From: Myxococcus fulvus
GTDB lineage: Bacteria; Myxococcota; Myxococcia; Myxococcales; Myxococcaceae
Length of the DNA stretch: 64,000 bases
Direction: 5' to 3'
Assembly: GCF_900111765.1 (NCBI RefSeq)
Contig: NZ_FOIB01000008.1
Coordinates: 248,001-312,000 of the forward strand
A program made the translations under genes and the position numbers. Numbering within the stretch: the first letter of the stretch is position 1; each line of letters starts with the position of its first letter. Below are positions 28,351 to 38,243 of this stretch, one piece after another. Under the pieces are notes generated by a model. The model saw only the letters and a list, made by a program, of their open reading frames with translations. It searched no databases and was not told where the DNA came from.

Positions 28351-30021
28351 ATGTCGCTCATGTCGAAGGGAGGCGCGCGAGCCGCCTTGGGGGTGTTGCT
28401 CGCGCTGGGAAGTCTGCTCGCATCCGCGGCGGTGTGGCGTCAGCGGGGGACGTCCACGCCCTCACAGGGGGAACCACCCTTCGACCCGCTCGCGCAAGCA
28501 CTGGCGAGCGGGAGCACGGTGGCCAACCGCGAGGCTCCCATTCCGTCCATGTGTTACACGAAGACGGAGGGCGTCTCGAATCCGTGCTGGACGTGTCACA
28601 CGGGCGGCGTCGGCTTCAACACGATGGACGATGAGTCGCTGCAGGCCGAGTACGCCTTCAGCGATGTCGGGTTGCTCAACCAGTGGAGCAACCTGTTCAC
28701 GGACCGCTCGGAGGCGATGAAGGCCATCTCCGACGACGAGGTGCTGCGCTACATCCGTGAGGACAACTACGCGCCGCTGCGCGAGTCGTTGATGCGGCGG
28801 CCCGGTGGGTTCAAGGGCTGGGTGCCGGACCTGGACCTCTCGCGTGGGTTCGACGCGGAGGGGTTCGCCAAGGACGGCAGTGGCTGGAGGGCCGTGCGTT
28901 ACAAGCCGTTCCTCGGGACGTTCTGGCCGACGAATGGCAGCACGGACGATGTGTTCATCCGGCTCCCGGACGCGTTCCGTCGCGATGCGGGAGGACAGCC
29001 GTCGCGCGAGGTGTATCGGCTCAACCTGGCAATCCTGGAAGCGGCGATGACGGTGGACCCGGCGCAGCTGGACGCGGCGAAGTCACGACGTCGGGTGGAG
29101 CCGGTGGACGAGCGCGCGGGTGGGGTGGACCTGGATGGGGACGGTGTGCTGTCCCGGGGCGTGGAGGTGGTGCGCGGACTGCCGACGCACTACGCGGGGG
29201 CCGCGGCGAAGGTGCCGGTGCGGCGAGACTTCTACCCGCGCGGTGTCGAGTTCCTGCACACCGTGCGGTACGTGGACCCGGATGCGCCCGCGCTGTTGTC
29301 CGCGCGCATGAAGGAGGTCCGCTACTCGCGCAAGGACGAGGAGTACGCCGGGGACCAGGTGATGGCGTTCTATGGCGCGGAGCAGGAGAAGAAGATGCGC
29401 AACCGGCTGCCCGCGTTCCCGGGCACACCGGAGCTGGGGCTCATCAACGAGTTCGGCTGGCGCCTGCAGGGCTTCATCGAGGATGCGAAGGGGAGGCTGC
29501 GCGTGCAGACGATGGAGGAGCACGTGTTCTGCATGGGCTGTCACACGAACCTGGGGGTGACTGTGGACCAGACCTTCGGCTTCCCGCGCAAGGTGCCCGG
29601 GAGGGAAGGGTGGCGGCACCAGGACCTGCGTGGCATCGCGGACGTGCCGCAGGCGGGGCACGCGAAGCCGGAGGTGCTCACGTACTTCGAGCGGGTGAAG
29701 GGCGGCGACGAGTTCCGTGCGAACGAGGAGCTGCTCACGCGCTTCTTCGCGGACGGGAAGGTGGATGAGGCGTCCGTGCGTCGGGCCGCGGCGGGAGGAG
29801 ATAAAGACCTGGCGTGGTTGCTGACGCCGTCGCGCGAGCGGGCGCTGGCGCTGGGGCGGGCGTACATGGCGCTGGTGCGCGAGCAGGGCTTCACGAAGGG
29901 GCGCGATACGTTGGTGGCGCCGCCGACGAACGTGCTGCCCTCGGTGGAGAACGGCTCCACGGGGCTCGAGGACGCGGGCCTCATCTTCGAGGACGGCCGA
30001 CTGCACCTCGCGTGGGAGTAG
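28351..30021 (+). CDS. Exported two-haem cytochrome-like protein
   Basis: 556 residues behind AGGAGGGA. An N-terminal signal or anchor (AALGVLLALGSLLASAAVW) is followed by a first haem-c motif CWTCH (79-83) and a second, CMGCH (near 394). An aspartate loop DLDGDG near 258 could bind calcium. The regions between are not familiar beyond conserved blocks in uncharacterised multihaem-type proteins. It shares a transcript with PhoX, 30 bases away. A redox partner for an iron-containing surface enzyme is possible; nothing in the sequence shows a substrate. Confidence 0.8.
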   Translation: MSLMSKGGARAALGVLLALGSLLASAAVWRQRGTSTPSQGEPPFDPLAQALASGSTVANREAPIPSMCYTKTEGVSNPCWTCHTGGVGFNTMDDESLQAEYAFSDVGLLNQWSNLFTDRSEAMKAISDDEVLRYIREDNYAPLRESLMRRPGGFKGWVPDLDLSRGFDAEGFAKDGSGWRAVRYKPFLGTFWPTNGSTDDVFIRLPDAFRRDAGGQPSREVYRLNLAILEAAMTVDPAQLDAAKSRRRVEPVDERAGGVDLDGDGVLSRGVEVVRGLPTHYAGAAAKVPVRRDFYPRGVEFLHTVRYVDPDAPALLSARMKEVRYSRKDEEYAGDQVMAFYGAEQEKKMRNRLPAFPGTPELGLINEFGWRLQGFIEDAKGRLRVQTMEEHVFCMGCHTNLGVTVDQTFGFPRKVPGREGWRHQDLRGIADVPQAGHAKPEVLTYFERVKGGDEFRANEELLTRFFADGKVDEASVRRAAAGGDKDLAWLLTPSRERALALGRAYMALVREQGFTKGRDTLVAPPTNVLPSVENGSTGLEDAGLIFEDGRLHLAWE

Positions 30022-30037
30022 TCGCGCAGTCCCGCCA

Positions 30038-31240
30038 CTACTTCGCGGCAGGGCGCTCGGCGAGCTCGGTGGCGCGCAGCAGCAACTGCTTCATCGTCAC
30101 GGTGCCCAGGAACTGTCCCTGCGCATCGGTGACGACCACCGGGTCGTAGACCGCCTCCGGGGGCCGCGCCATCGCGAGCCCCACGAGCGCCGTCACCGCG
30201 ACCTGGTCCTCGATGATGAGCGAGGGCGCGTGCGTCGCGCTGCCGGGCACCCATGAAGCGAGGTTTCGCCGCGTCACCAGCGCCCGGGGCCGCGAGCCTT
30301 CGAGCACCACCACATGGTCCGCCTGCGGCGCGTCGCGGAACACGTCGTTCACCGTGTCCACCGTCGCGGACACATCCACCGTCGCGCGGCGGATGACCAG
30401 TCCACCGACGGTCGTGTCATCCGCGCGCTCTCGCAGGAGCAGGGCGCGCATCGCCTCGCGCCGCCGCGACTCGAACGCCTCCGCGGGGCGCATCGGGCTC
30501 GGCGTCGGACGCGCGAGCAGATATCCCTGCGCGTGACGGATGCCCAGCCGCAGCAGCACCGTCATCTCCTCCCACGTCTCGACGCCCTCGGCGATGAGGA
30601 TGGCGTCCACGCTCGACGAGAAGTCCACCAGCGACTTCACCAGGTGCTGACGGTACGCGTGCAGATGGATGTCGCGCACCAGCGCCTGGTCCAGCTTGAT
30701 GAAGCGCGGCACGCAGTGCACCAGCGTCACCAGCCCCGAGTGCCCCGCGCCGAAGTCATCCAGCGCGAGCCCGAAGCCCTGCGCCGCGCACTCGCGCGTC
30801 AGCCGCTGCAACAGCGCGCCATCCTCGATGACCGCCTTCTCGGTGATCTCCAGCACCAGATGCCGAGGCCCCAACCCATGCCGCTCCAACAGCGCCAACG
30901 TCGAGCCATCCCCGAAGCGAGGGTCGCTCAACACATCCGGGCTCACGTTGAAGAAGAACGGCGCGCGACGCTGGTCCTCCGGCAACTTCGAGATGCAGCG
31001 CAGCGCCGACGTCCAGCACGCGCGCTCCAGCTCCCACGTGTAGCCGGAGACCCGCGCGTGCGTGAACAGCTCGTGCGGTGACTCGAGCGAGCCCTGTCCG
31101 CGCGACAGCACCTCGTACCCGATGACCTCACCCGTGCGCAGATCCACGATGGGCTGGAACGCGGAGGTCACCCCAGGCTCGGTGCCGTTCCACAACCAGA
31201 GGGGAATCAGACCGGGCTGTCGGACGAGGGGGTGGGTCAT
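30038..31240 (-). CDS. EAL-domain c-di-GMP phosphodiesterase with CBS pair
   Basis: 400 residues. The EAL domain (about 20-255) keeps the catalytic set: Glu in YEVLSRG (EAL written as EVL), Asn in FFFNVSP, Glu in LEITEKAVIE, the pair in ALDDFGAGHSG, Lys in IKLDQAL and Glu in IAEGVET. It is therefore likely active, hydrolysing c-di-GMP to pGpG. Residues about 275-395 look like two CBS motifs (VVVTDAQGQFLGTVTMKQLLL), a nucleotide-sensing module. No GGDEF or membrane segment is present. It converges on the cytochrome gene. Confidence 0.9.
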   Translation of the reverse strand: MTHPLVRQPGLIPLWLWNGTEPGVTSAFQPIVDLRTGEVIGYEVLSRGQGSLESPHELFTHARVSGYTWELERACWTSALRCISKLPEDQRRAPFFFNVSPDVLSDPRFGDGSTLALLERHGLGPRHLVLEITEKAVIEDGALLQRLTRECAAQGFGLALDDFGAGHSGLVTLVHCVPRFIKLDQALVRDIHLHAYRQHLVKSLVDFSSSVDAILIAEGVETWEEMTVLLRLGIRHAQGYLLARPTPSPMRPAEAFESRRREAMRALLLRERADDTTVGGLVIRRATVDVSATVDTVNDVFRDAPQADHVVVLEGSRPRALVTRRNLASWVPGSATHAPSLIIEDQVAVTALVGLAMARPPEAVYDPVVVTDAQGQFLGTVTMKQLLLRATELAERPAAK

Positions 31241-31375
31241 GACGGGCCAAATGTTACCTGACGCTACCCACGTCTACAGTTCATGCCTGCGAACCACCAC
31301 CACAACCACCACTCAGCGTACGAGACAGCGCCCGTTCCCCCCTCTCTCCGTGTCCGATATCCGGGAATTCCTCGC

Positions 31376-32581
31376 TCAGGACGTACGAATCCGAGCGGTT
31401 TCGGCCTCCGAGGAGGCCTCCTCCCCGACGGGTTGGACGGGTTCGGGGACATGCGCGAGGGTGGCCTGCGAGGCCACGGCGTCCAGTCCCTGACCCTCTT
31501 CCCACTGCACCGACGACAGCGCGCGGAAGCGTCGCGCCAGGGATGACAGCTCCGCGGCCTTGAGCTGCGCCTGTCCGCTGCGCAGCGACAACAACGCCAC
31601 GCGCGCGCGCTCCAGCAACGCCACTTCGGAGCGAAGCCTCGCGAGGATTCGCTCGCGCCGCACCTTCAGCTCGCCCAGTCGCTCCACCTCCTCCGCGAGC
31701 GACGCGGCCGCCGCCTCCAATTGCCTGCGGGCCACCGCGTCCGAGGTGGCTCGCGCGGCACGCTCCAGCTCCTCACGCTCGGCCCGCAGCTCCGCCTGCG
31801 CGCGCTCCTCGAGCTGCGACTCCACGCCCGCCCACTCGGAGGCCAGCTCCACCGCGTCGCGGGTGATGCGCGCCAGCGTGCGGGCCAGCTCCTCGCGCGC
31901 GGGCTCTCGCGGCAACAGCGCGAGCGACTGACCACACTGGCGATACAGCGCGAGCGCCCGCTCGCACTGCGTCCGGAAGTCGCCCGCGAGCCGCGGAATC
32001 AGCTCCTCCGCGCGCGCCTCCACCGGGTCCGCCGTGAGCGCCAGGTGCGCCGCCACCGAGCTCAGTCCCACGAAGAGCCCCAGGATGGCGCCCGTCGCTC
32101 CCGCCGCGAGCAGCGCGGGCGTGGCCAGGTCCGCCAGCCGCGCGGAGAACACGCGGGCAATCTCCGAGCCCGCGAGCGTGAGCCCCGCGCCCAACAGCGC
32201 CCCCAGGCCCAGGTGCACGAGGGTGGGGCGCGCCTCCGCCACCTGCCCCTCCACGCCCTTCTCGCTCAGCCGCGCGCGCACCAGCAACGAGCCCGCCGCC
32301 GCCGCGCTGCACGCCACCGTCCACGCGGGCGCCATCCCCAGCGCATACGGCACCGACGTCAGCAACACGCCCAGGCCCCCCAACAGCACGCGGTCCCACT
32401 TGTCGCCCTGCGCGCACGCCAGCACCACCGCCGCGGGCACCAGCCACACCAACGGCAGCGGCACCCCCAGCCTCGCGGTGACGAGCTGCACCAGCCCCGC
32501 GCCCGCGCCCGCGGCCAGCGCCCTCGTCACGGTCCGCTCGAAGGCTTCGCGGTGGTGCAACTGCAAAATGGTGGCGTTCAT
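31376..32581 (-). CDS. Membrane protein with long C-terminal coiled coil
   Basis: 401 residues from ATG 32581 (GGAG upstream). The first 190 residues carry four to six hydrophobic segments (VPLPLVWLVPAAVVLACAQG; ATPALLAAGATGAILGLFVGL). Residues about 200-370 are a highly charged Ala/Glu/Arg/Leu coiled coil (AELRAEREELERAARATSDA), ending in a short acidic tail. No domain is recognised. A structural or membrane-organising role is possible but only inferred. Confidence 0.75.
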   Translation of the reverse strand: MNATILQLHHREAFERTVTRALAAGAGAGLVQLVTARLGVPLPLVWLVPAAVVLACAQGDKWDRVLLGGLGVLLTSVPYALGMAPAWTVACSAAAAGSLLVRARLSEKGVEGQVAEARPTLVHLGLGALLGAGLTLAGSEIARVFSARLADLATPALLAAGATGAILGLFVGLSSVAAHLALTADPVEARAEELIPRLAGDFRTQCERALALYRQCGQSLALLPREPAREELARTLARITRDAVELASEWAGVESQLEERAQAELRAEREELERAARATSDAVARRQLEAAAASLAEEVERLGELKVRRERILARLRSEVALLERARVALLSLRSGQAQLKAAELSSLARRFRALSSVQWEEGQGLDAVASQATLAHVPEPVQPVGEEASSEAETARIRTS

Positions 32582-32654
32582 CGACACTCCGAGCGTGGGG
32601 GCAGGGCAAGGGGCTCCCCCTTTCACGCACGGCCGAATTAAAAGGTCTGCCGGA

Positions 32655-33683
32655 ATGAGAACCCCCCCGGTCCCCGTGGCGATGCGCGCGCTGGTCCTCC
32701 ACGCCTATGACGGGCGCCCCGAGTCCCTCCAGGTGCAGACGCGCGCCGTGCCACGTCCCACCGCGGGGCAGGTGCTGGTGCGCATGGCCGCCTCGCCCAT
32801 CAACCCGGCGGACCTCCAGTTCGTGCGGGGCCAGTACGGCGTGCGCAACGCGCTGCCCGTGGTGCCGGGCTTCGAGGGCAGCGGCACGGTGGTGTCCGCG
32901 GGGAGCCTCGCGGGACAGCTGCTCGTGGGGCGCCGCGTGGCGTGCGTGGCCCCGGTGGGCGGGGATGGCCTGTGGGCCGAGTACGCGGTGGTGCCGCTGC
33001 AGCAGTGCATCCCGCTGCGCGCGCACATCTCCGTGGAGCAGGGCGCCAGCCTCTTCGTCAACCCCTTCACCGCGTGGGTGCTGATGGAGCGCGCGAAGGA
33101 GGGCGGCCACGTGGCGCTCGCGCAGACCGGCGCGGCGAGCAGCGTGGGGCGGATGCTCGGCTCGCTGGCCCGTCGTCGGAACGTGGCCATGGTGCACGTG
33201 GTGCGGCGCAAGGAGCAGGTGGAGCTCTTGCGCGGCCTGGGTGTCGAGCACGTGCTGAGCAGCGACGAGCCCGAGTTCCAGGAGCGGCTGCGGCTCATGT
33301 GTCACGAGCTCAAGGTGACGCTCGCCTTCGACGCGGTGGCGGGGCGGCTGACGGGGCAGCTGTTGAGCGCGCTGCCCGAGGGCGGGCACGTCACGGTGTA
33401 TGGCGCGCTGTCGGAGCAGGAGTGCCGGTTCGACCCGGGCGACGTCATCTTCGGACGCAAGACGGTGGACGGCTTCGCGCTGTCGGAGTGGGCGCGTCGG
33501 GGCTTCGGCCGCGAGCAGCTCAAGGCGCTGATGGGCGTGCCGGCGCTGGTGGGCCGCGAGCTGGAGACGCCCGTGCGCGCGCGGCTGCCGCTCGAGTCCG
33601 CGGGCGAGGCCGTGAAGATCGCCTCCGCGGACATGACGTCCGGCAAGGTGCTCTTCATGCCGGCGCAGGGCTCGCTGACCTGA
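32655..33683 (+). CDS. Zinc-free medium-chain dehydrogenase/reductase (quinone oxidoreductase-like)
   Basis: 342 residues from ATG 32655; a second ATG nine codons on (32682) could be used. The GroES-like domain (SPINPADLQFVRGQYG, PVVPGFEGSGTVV) is followed by a Rossmann domain with an AQTGAASSVGRMLGSLAR loop in place of the usual AAxGGVG. The catalytic zinc cysteines are absent, as in the QOR/MECR group using NADPH. The substrate is unknown: quinones, enones or enoyl thioesters are possible. Confidence 0.85.
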   Translation: MRTPPVPVAMRALVLHAYDGRPESLQVQTRAVPRPTAGQVLVRMAASPINPADLQFVRGQYGVRNALPVVPGFEGSGTVVSAGSLAGQLLVGRRVACVAPVGGDGLWAEYAVVPLQQCIPLRAHISVEQGASLFVNPFTAWVLMERAKEGGHVALAQTGAASSVGRMLGSLARRRNVAMVHVVRRKEQVELLRGLGVEHVLSSDEPEFQERLRLMCHELKVTLAFDAVAGRLTGQLLSALPEGGHVTVYGALSEQECRFDPGDVIFGRKTVDGFALSEWARRGFGREQLKALMGVPALVGRELETPVRARLPLESAGEAVKIASADMTSGKVLFMPAQGSLT

Positions 33684-33696
33684 CGACGGAAGACGC

Positions 33697-34173
33697 TCAG
33701 GCCTTGTCGCGGGAGATGGGGCCGACCTTGCCCTTCGTCACGCGCAGGTAGTCGGACGGGGCCAGCACCAGCTGCGTGCCACGCACGCCCGCGGACACGG
33801 CCACCTCGTCGAACAGCTCCAGCGTCTCGTCGACGAAGACCGGGTAGTCCTTCTTGCCGCCGATGGCCGTGCACCCGCCGCGCACGTAGCCGGTGAGCGG
33901 CTGCAGCTCCTTGAGCGGCACCGTGTCCACCTTGCGGTCCCCGCTCAGCCGGGCCAGCGCCTTCAGGTCCAGCTCCGCGTTGCCGGGCACCACCGCCATC
34001 AACACGCCGGTGCGGTCTCCGCGCGCGACGAGCGTCTTGAAGACCTGCTCGGCGGGCATGCCCACCTTGGCGGCCACCGACTCCGCGGAGAGGTCCTCCG
34101 GGTCCACCTCGTAGTCGCGCAGGGAGTACTTCACGCCCAGCGAGTCGAGCAGCCGGGCGGCGTTCGTCTTCAT
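33697..34173 (-). CDS. ybaK: Cys-tRNA(Pro) deacylase YbaK/EbsC
   Basis: 158 residues, typical length. Family features are an opening TNAARLLDSLGVKY, the conserved Lys in VFKTLV (about 46), VPGNAELDLKALA and GYVRGGCTAIGGKKDYPVFVDE. The enzyme hydrolyses Cys wrongly attached to tRNA(Pro), acting in translation quality control in the cytosol. It follows purK by 4 bases, so it is probably the last gene of a purE-purK-ybaK operon. Confidence 0.93.
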   Translation of the reverse strand: MKTNAARLLDSLGVKYSLRDYEVDPEDLSAESVAAKVGMPAEQVFKTLVARGDRTGVLMAVVPGNAELDLKALARLSGDRKVDTVPLKELQPLTGYVRGGCTAIGGKKDYPVFVDETLELFDEVAVSAGVRGTQLVLAPSDYLRVTKGKVGPISRDKA

Positions 34174-34177
34174 CGCG

Positions 34178-35320
34178 TCACACCCCGAGAACGGCGGCCG
34201 CGGCCTTCACCCGCGCGAGGGCATCCTCGGGCGTGGTGCCCACCGCGGACAGGTGCCCCATCTTGCGGCCCTTGCGCGCCTCGCGCTTGCCATACAGGTG
34301 CAGCCGCACGCCGGGCAGCGCCAGCGCGTCCTCGAAGCGCGGCCCACCCTCGCGCAGCCACAGGTCGCCCAGCAGGTTGACGATGGCCGCCGGGCGCACC
34401 ACCTCCACCGAGCCCAGGGGCAGGTTGCACGCCGCGCGCACCGCCTGCTCGAACTGCGAGGTGAGGCAGGCGACCTCCGTGGAGTGGAAGCTGTTGTGCG
34501 GCCGCGGCGCCAGCTCGTTGACGAGCACCGTGCCGTCGCGCAGCAGGAACAGCTCCAGCACCAACAGGCCCTCCACCTGCAGCGCGTCGGTGATGGCGCG
34601 CGCCAGCTCCGTGGCCCGCGCGCTGACCTTCTCCGGCAGGGGGCCCGGCAACAGCGACCACGCGAGGATGCGCTCCTCGTGGTGGTTGAAGGCCGGCGGG
34701 TACACCGCGAGCTCGCCCTTGGGGCTGCGCGCCACCAGCACGGACAGCTCCGACTCCAGGTCCAGCGCGGCCTCGACGACGACGGAGCGCTCACCCAGCT
34801 CGCGCCACGCGGAAGGCGCTTCGCTCGCGGACTTCACCTCCACCTGCCCGCGCCCGTCGTAGCCGCCCTCGCTGGACTTCACGAAGCACCGCCCGCCCAG
34901 CGCCTGGATGGCCTGGGCCAGCTCGTCGGCGGAGTGCGCCTCGCGCCATGGGCCCACGGGGAAGCCGCCCTTGGCGAGCCAGCCCTTCTGCCGGCCGCGG
35001 TGCTGGATGACGTGCAGCACGGACGCGCCCGGGCGCATGGGCGCATGGCGCGCGACCGCCTCCAGCGTGGCGAGCGGCACCTTCTCGATTTCGAGCGTCA
35101 CCGTGTCGCAGCCCTTCGCCAGCTCCTCCGCGGCGGCGATGTCCCCGAAGGACGCGGTGATGCAGCGGTCCACCACGGAGCGCGAGGGGCAGGTCGGGTC
35201 CGGGTCCAACGCCTGCACCTGGAAGCCGAGCGTGCGCGCGGCCAGCGCCATCATCCGCCCGAGCTGCCCTCCGCCGAGGATGCCAATCGTCCCGCCAGGG
35301 AGCACCACGCGCGGGCTCAT
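34178..35320 (-). CDS. purK: N5-carboxyaminoimidazole ribonucleotide synthase PurK
   Basis: 380 residues from ATG 35320. It is an ATP-grasp enzyme: N-terminal [18 protein letters not shown], central [12 protein letters not shown] loop, and [13 protein letters not shown] near the end, all PurK signatures. It makes N5-CAIR from AIR, ATP and bicarbonate in purine synthesis, with PurE acting next. The ATG overlaps the purE stop (ATGA). A run of Val-Ala-rich residues follows the ATP-grasp core without change in length. Confidence 0.95.
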   Translation of the reverse strand: MSPRVVLPGGTIGILGGGQLGRMMALAARTLGFQVQALDPDPTCPSRSVVDRCITASFGDIAAAEELAKGCDTVTLEIEKVPLATLEAVARHAPMRPGASVLHVIQHRGRQKGWLAKGGFPVGPWREAHSADELAQAIQALGGRCFVKSSEGGYDGRGQVEVKSASEAPSAWRELGERSVVVEAALDLESELSVLVARSPKGELAVYPPAFNHHEERILAWSLLPGPLPEKVSARATELARAITDALQVEGLLVLELFLLRDGTVLVNELAPRPHNSFHSTEVACLTSQFEQAVRAACNLPLGSVEVVRPAAIVNLLGDLWLREGGPRFEDALALPGVRLHLYGKREARKGRKMGHLSAVGTTPEDALARVKAAAAVLGV

Positions 35321-35814
35321 GACAGCTCCCGGTGCGCGAGCACCTCGTCGGTGCGCGCCTTGCGCCACGCGGCCAGTCGCTCGCGCAGCTCCGGGTACTT
35401 CAGCGCCAGGATGGACGCGGCGTGCAGCGCGGCGTTGGCGGCGCCCGGCTTGCCGATGGCCTGCGTCCCCACCGGCACGCCCTTGGGCATCTGCACGATG
35501 GAGAGCAGCGCGTCGATGCCGTTGAGCAGCGTGGTGGGCATGGGCACGCCGATGACCGGCAAGAGCGTCTTCGCGGACACCATGCCCGGCAGGTGCGCCG
35601 CGCCCCCCGCGGCGGCGATGATGAGCGACAGCCCACGCGACTCGGCCGTGGACGCGTACTCCATCATCCAGTCCGGCGTGCGGTGCGCGGAGACCACCCG
35701 CACCTCGTGGGGGATGCCCAGCTCCTTCAACACGTCGATGCCCGGCTGCAGGTACTCGAGGTCGCTCTTGCCGCCCATGATGACCCCGACCCAGGGGGTG
35801 TTGCCGCTCGCCAT
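35317..35814 (-). CDS. purE: N5-CAIR mutase PurE
   Basis: 165 residues from ATG 35814, with GGAGG ten bases upstream. It has the class I PurE motifs [39 protein letters not shown] and GVPMPT. It converts N5-CAIR to CAIR. It is the first gene of purE-purK-ybaK and has a clear sigma-70 promoter; I see no PurR-type or riboswitch element in the 48-base leader. Confidence 0.96.
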   Translation of the reverse strand: MASGNTPWVGVIMGGKSDLEYLQPGIDVLKELGIPHEVRVVSAHRTPDWMMEYASTAESRGLSLIIAAAGGAAHLPGMVSAKTLLPVIGVPMPTTLLNGIDALLSIVQMPKGVPVGTQAIGKPGAANAALHAASILALKYPELRERLAAWRKARTDEVLAHRELS

Positions 35815-35862
35815 TCGGTCCACGCCTCCATGCGCTCTCCGGCCGAAGGCTGGAGGAGGGCG

Positions 35863-35891
35863 GAGATAGGCGGGGGGCGGGGGACGGTCAA
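35863..35891 (-). promoter_or_regulatory. Sigma-70 promoter of purE-purK-ybaK
   Basis: On the minus strand TTGACC, 17 bases of mostly C, then TATCTC. The start of transcription should be near 35856, about 42 bases before the purE ATG. Confidence 0.7.
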
Positions 35892-35944
35892 CCTGGAAAG
35901 ACGTCCCCACGCCCGGGGAGTGGGAGAGCGCACAGCCGCGCCCT

Positions 35945-37360
35945 TCAGTACGTGGAGCCCACCTTGCCGAAGCCCTTCAGGGCCTTGACCTTGGACTTCT
36001 TCACCGCCGAGCGCAGCTCCTCCTCGCTCCCGGCGCTGCTGTACTCGTCCAGCGTGGCCTGCTGCTCGGCCAGGTCGGCGGCCACCGCGGCGGGGCTGGC
36101 CACCGCGCCGGCCTCCTGCAGCATCACCTGGTTCTGCTGGATGTAGCCCTTGGCCTCCTCACGGCGGCCGTCACGTAGGGCCTCGGCGGCCTTCTGGAGG
36201 TTCGCCGCGCTGCGCGCCCGCACCGCGTACACCGTGGCGTCCTTGTCCTGGCGCGCGAGGACCTCCTCCTGCCGGTCCGTCACCACCGCGGACAGCGCGG
36301 CGTTGTTCTCCACTGGCGCCTGGCGGATGAGGTCCGAGTAGCTCAGGGACACGTCCGTCACGCGCACGGTGCTGCCCACCGCCTGGCCCGTCGTCACCAG
36401 CCTCACCACCACGCGCTCCAACTGGCCGGCGGAGAAATCCGGCAGCGACACCGTCACCTGGTTGCCGGACTGCCGCGCGTTGTAGCCCATCACCTCGCCC
36501 AGCGACGTGCCGGACGGCAGCGTGAAGGTGAGCGTCACGCCGCGCGCCACCGTCGTGGAGGCCTGCTGCAAATCCTTCTGGAAGAGGGCGGCCAGCTGGC
36601 TTGCGTCCTCGAGGAAGCCGTACGCGCCCGCGCCGTACTCGGCGAAGGCCTGCATCAGGTCCTCGTTGAAGTCGGTGCCCACGCCGATGGCGCTCACCGT
36701 GATTCCGGACGCGCGCAGCTCCTGCACCTGGCGCTCCAGGCCCTCGTCGTCGGTGATTCCCTCGGTGGGCTGCCCGTCGCTCATCAGGATGAGGCGGTTG
36801 ACCCGGAACGAGGACTGCGCGGTGGACAGCTGGAAGCGGCCCGCGGACAGGCCCGCGGCGATGTTGGTGCCGCCGTCATCCCAGATGCCGTCCACGTACT
36901 GGAGCATCCGCTCGCGCTGCGCGGGCGTGGCGAGCGCCGCCGGCAGGCTCTTCACATCCGAGCCGTAGTGGACGATGGCCAGCCGGTCCTCCTCCCTCAT
37001 CAGCCCGATGAGGTGCCGCGCGGCCTGCTTCGCCTGCGCCAGCTTGTAGCCGCTCATGGAGCCCGAGCGGTCGATGACCAGCGCCAGGTTCACCGGGCTG
37101 CGCCTGGCCCCCGGCACCTCCGCGCCCATCAGGTCCACCGTGGCGAACAGCTCCGAGCTGCCCGCGGGGACGTACGGGTGCGACAGGCGGCTCGTCATGG
37201 TCAGCGAGCCGGGCGCGCCCGTCAGGGGAGGGGGCCTGGGCGGCGGGTGGGCCACCACCACGGGCTGCGTCTTCGGAACGCCCACCTGGGGAAGGCCCAA
37301 CACCAGCGCGGTGAGGGCCAGGACTCCAGCCAGGGAGAGGAAGAGGACCGTTCGATTCAT
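35945..37360 (-). CDS. Exported von Willebrand factor A domain protein
   Basis: 471 residues. A signal or anchor segment ([20 protein letters not shown]) and a Pro-rich linker precede a VWA domain at about 90-260, with the complete MIDAS motif: [12 protein letters not shown] and SDGQPTEG. A beta-rich domain (280-360) and a charged helical tail ending [15 protein letters not shown] follow. The shape resembles surface or envelope VWA proteins that bind ligands through a divalent metal. It lies 86 bases past cglC on the same strand and may be read through from it. A role in adhesion is only suggested by context. Confidence 0.85.
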   Translation of the reverse strand: MNRTVLFLSLAGVLALTALVLGLPQVGVPKTQPVVVAHPPPRPPPLTGAPGSLTMTSRLSHPYVPAGSSELFATVDLMGAEVPGARRSPVNLALVIDRSGSMSGYKLAQAKQAARHLIGLMREEDRLAIVHYGSDVKSLPAALATPAQRERMLQYVDGIWDDGGTNIAAGLSAGRFQLSTAQSSFRVNRLILMSDGQPTEGITDDEGLERQVQELRASGITVSAIGVGTDFNEDLMQAFAEYGAGAYGFLEDASQLAALFQKDLQQASTTVARGVTLTFTLPSGTSLGEVMGYNARQSGNQVTVSLPDFSAGQLERVVVRLVTTGQAVGSTVRVTDVSLSYSDLIRQAPVENNAALSAVVTDRQEEVLARQDKDATVYAVRARSAANLQKAAEALRDGRREEAKGYIQQNQVMLQEAGAVASPAAVAADLAEQQATLDEYSSAGSEEELRSAVKKSKVKALKGFGKVGSTY

Positions 37361-37446
37361 GAGGCAGGGCTCCTGGGCGTGAGGACGCGGGCCCTGCCTT
37401 TACGAACCAGCGCGGGGAAAAGGTCTATCCCCCGCGCCGGAAAGTG

Positions 37447-37980
37447 TCACCCACCCTGCGAGGTGCCCAGGCGCCCGGCGCAGAAGAAGGGCGAGTTGTT
37501 CTCGCCGAAGGTGTTCCGATAGAAGTTCTCGTCCGCGGAGCGCAGCGCCTCCAGCGTCTCCTGGTCCAGCAGCAGCGAGCGGCACGTCATGCGGTCGGGG
37601 AGGTTGGGCTCCACGTCCGTGGTGTCCTTCACCTCACATGCGCTGGCGCTCGCCCCGTCGATGCAGGGCTTGCTGCAGTAGCCGCGCGCCGGCGCCGTCA
37701 GGTCCACTTCACCCTCCGCGGTGCGGGCTCGCGGGTACTCCTGATCCCGCACGCAGATGAGGTCCTCGCACTCCACGGAGCCGAAGGAGATGAAGTCCTG
37801 GCGATCCGCCACCTCGCTCTCCAGCACCGGCACCGCGCCCGTCGGGTAGTCGATCTCCTCCTGCGGCGTGGCCGCCTTGCGCACCAGGGTGCAGGGCTTG
37901 CCGATTTCGCTGCTGACCTTGCATCCCGCCAGCACGAACACGGTGGTCGCGAGGAACGCGGCTCGGACGGACATCTTCAT
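37447..37980 (-). CDS. cglC: Gliding motility lipoprotein, CglC type
   Basis: 177 residues. The signal MKMSVRAAFLATTVFVLAGC is lipidated at Cys20. The mature part has eight further cysteines (as in VECEDLICV, YCSKPC, ACEVK, MTCRS, FFCAG), fitting a disulfide-linked periplasmic or outer-membrane protein. Its size, cysteine pattern and position beside gltB-gltA-gltC match the adventurous gliding lipoprotein CglC of Myxococcus. The name relies on that context and recalled family features. It diverges from gltB with its own promoter. Confidence 0.8.
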   Translation of the reverse strand: MKMSVRAAFLATTVFVLAGCKVSSEIGKPCTLVRKAATPQEEIDYPTGAVPVLESEVADRQDFISFGSVECEDLICVRDQEYPRARTAEGEVDLTAPARGYCSKPCIDGASASACEVKDTTDVEPNLPDRMTCRSLLLDQETLEALRSADENFYRNTFGENNSPFFCAGRLGTSQGG

Positions 37981-38033
37981 GAGACCTCTTCAAAAGGGGG
38001 GAGGGGCGTGGGGGGGCCACGCTCAGCGCTCCC

Positions 38034-38061
38034 AGGGTAGCACAGCACCTCCCGGTGCCAA
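38034..38061 (-). promoter_or_regulatory. Sigma-70 promoter of cglC
   Basis: On the minus strand TTGGCA, 16 bases, TACCCT, about 53 bases before the cglC ATG. It is placed back to back with the gltB promoter in the 263-base divergent region. Confidence 0.55.
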
Positions 38062-38143
38062 CGACCCTCGAGTCGCACTGTCCGCCCTGGAATTGTGCAG
38101 GAATACCGGAGAGATACAGGGCAGACAGGCATCACAAGGGCGG

Positions 38144-38172
38144 TTGCCGCTCGGGAATACGACCGATAGGAT
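38144..38172 (+). promoter_or_regulatory. Sigma-70 promoter of gltB-gltA-gltC
   Basis: TTGCCG, 17 bases, TAGGAT. Expected transcription start is near 38179, leaving a leader of about 65 bases to the TTG start of gltB. Confidence 0.6.
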
Positions 38173-38243
38173 GGCGAAGCAGAAAGAGTCGCGCTGAACC
38201 CCCCGGTGGAGTCTTTCCCCCCCTCCCCCACGGAGCCCCCGGT

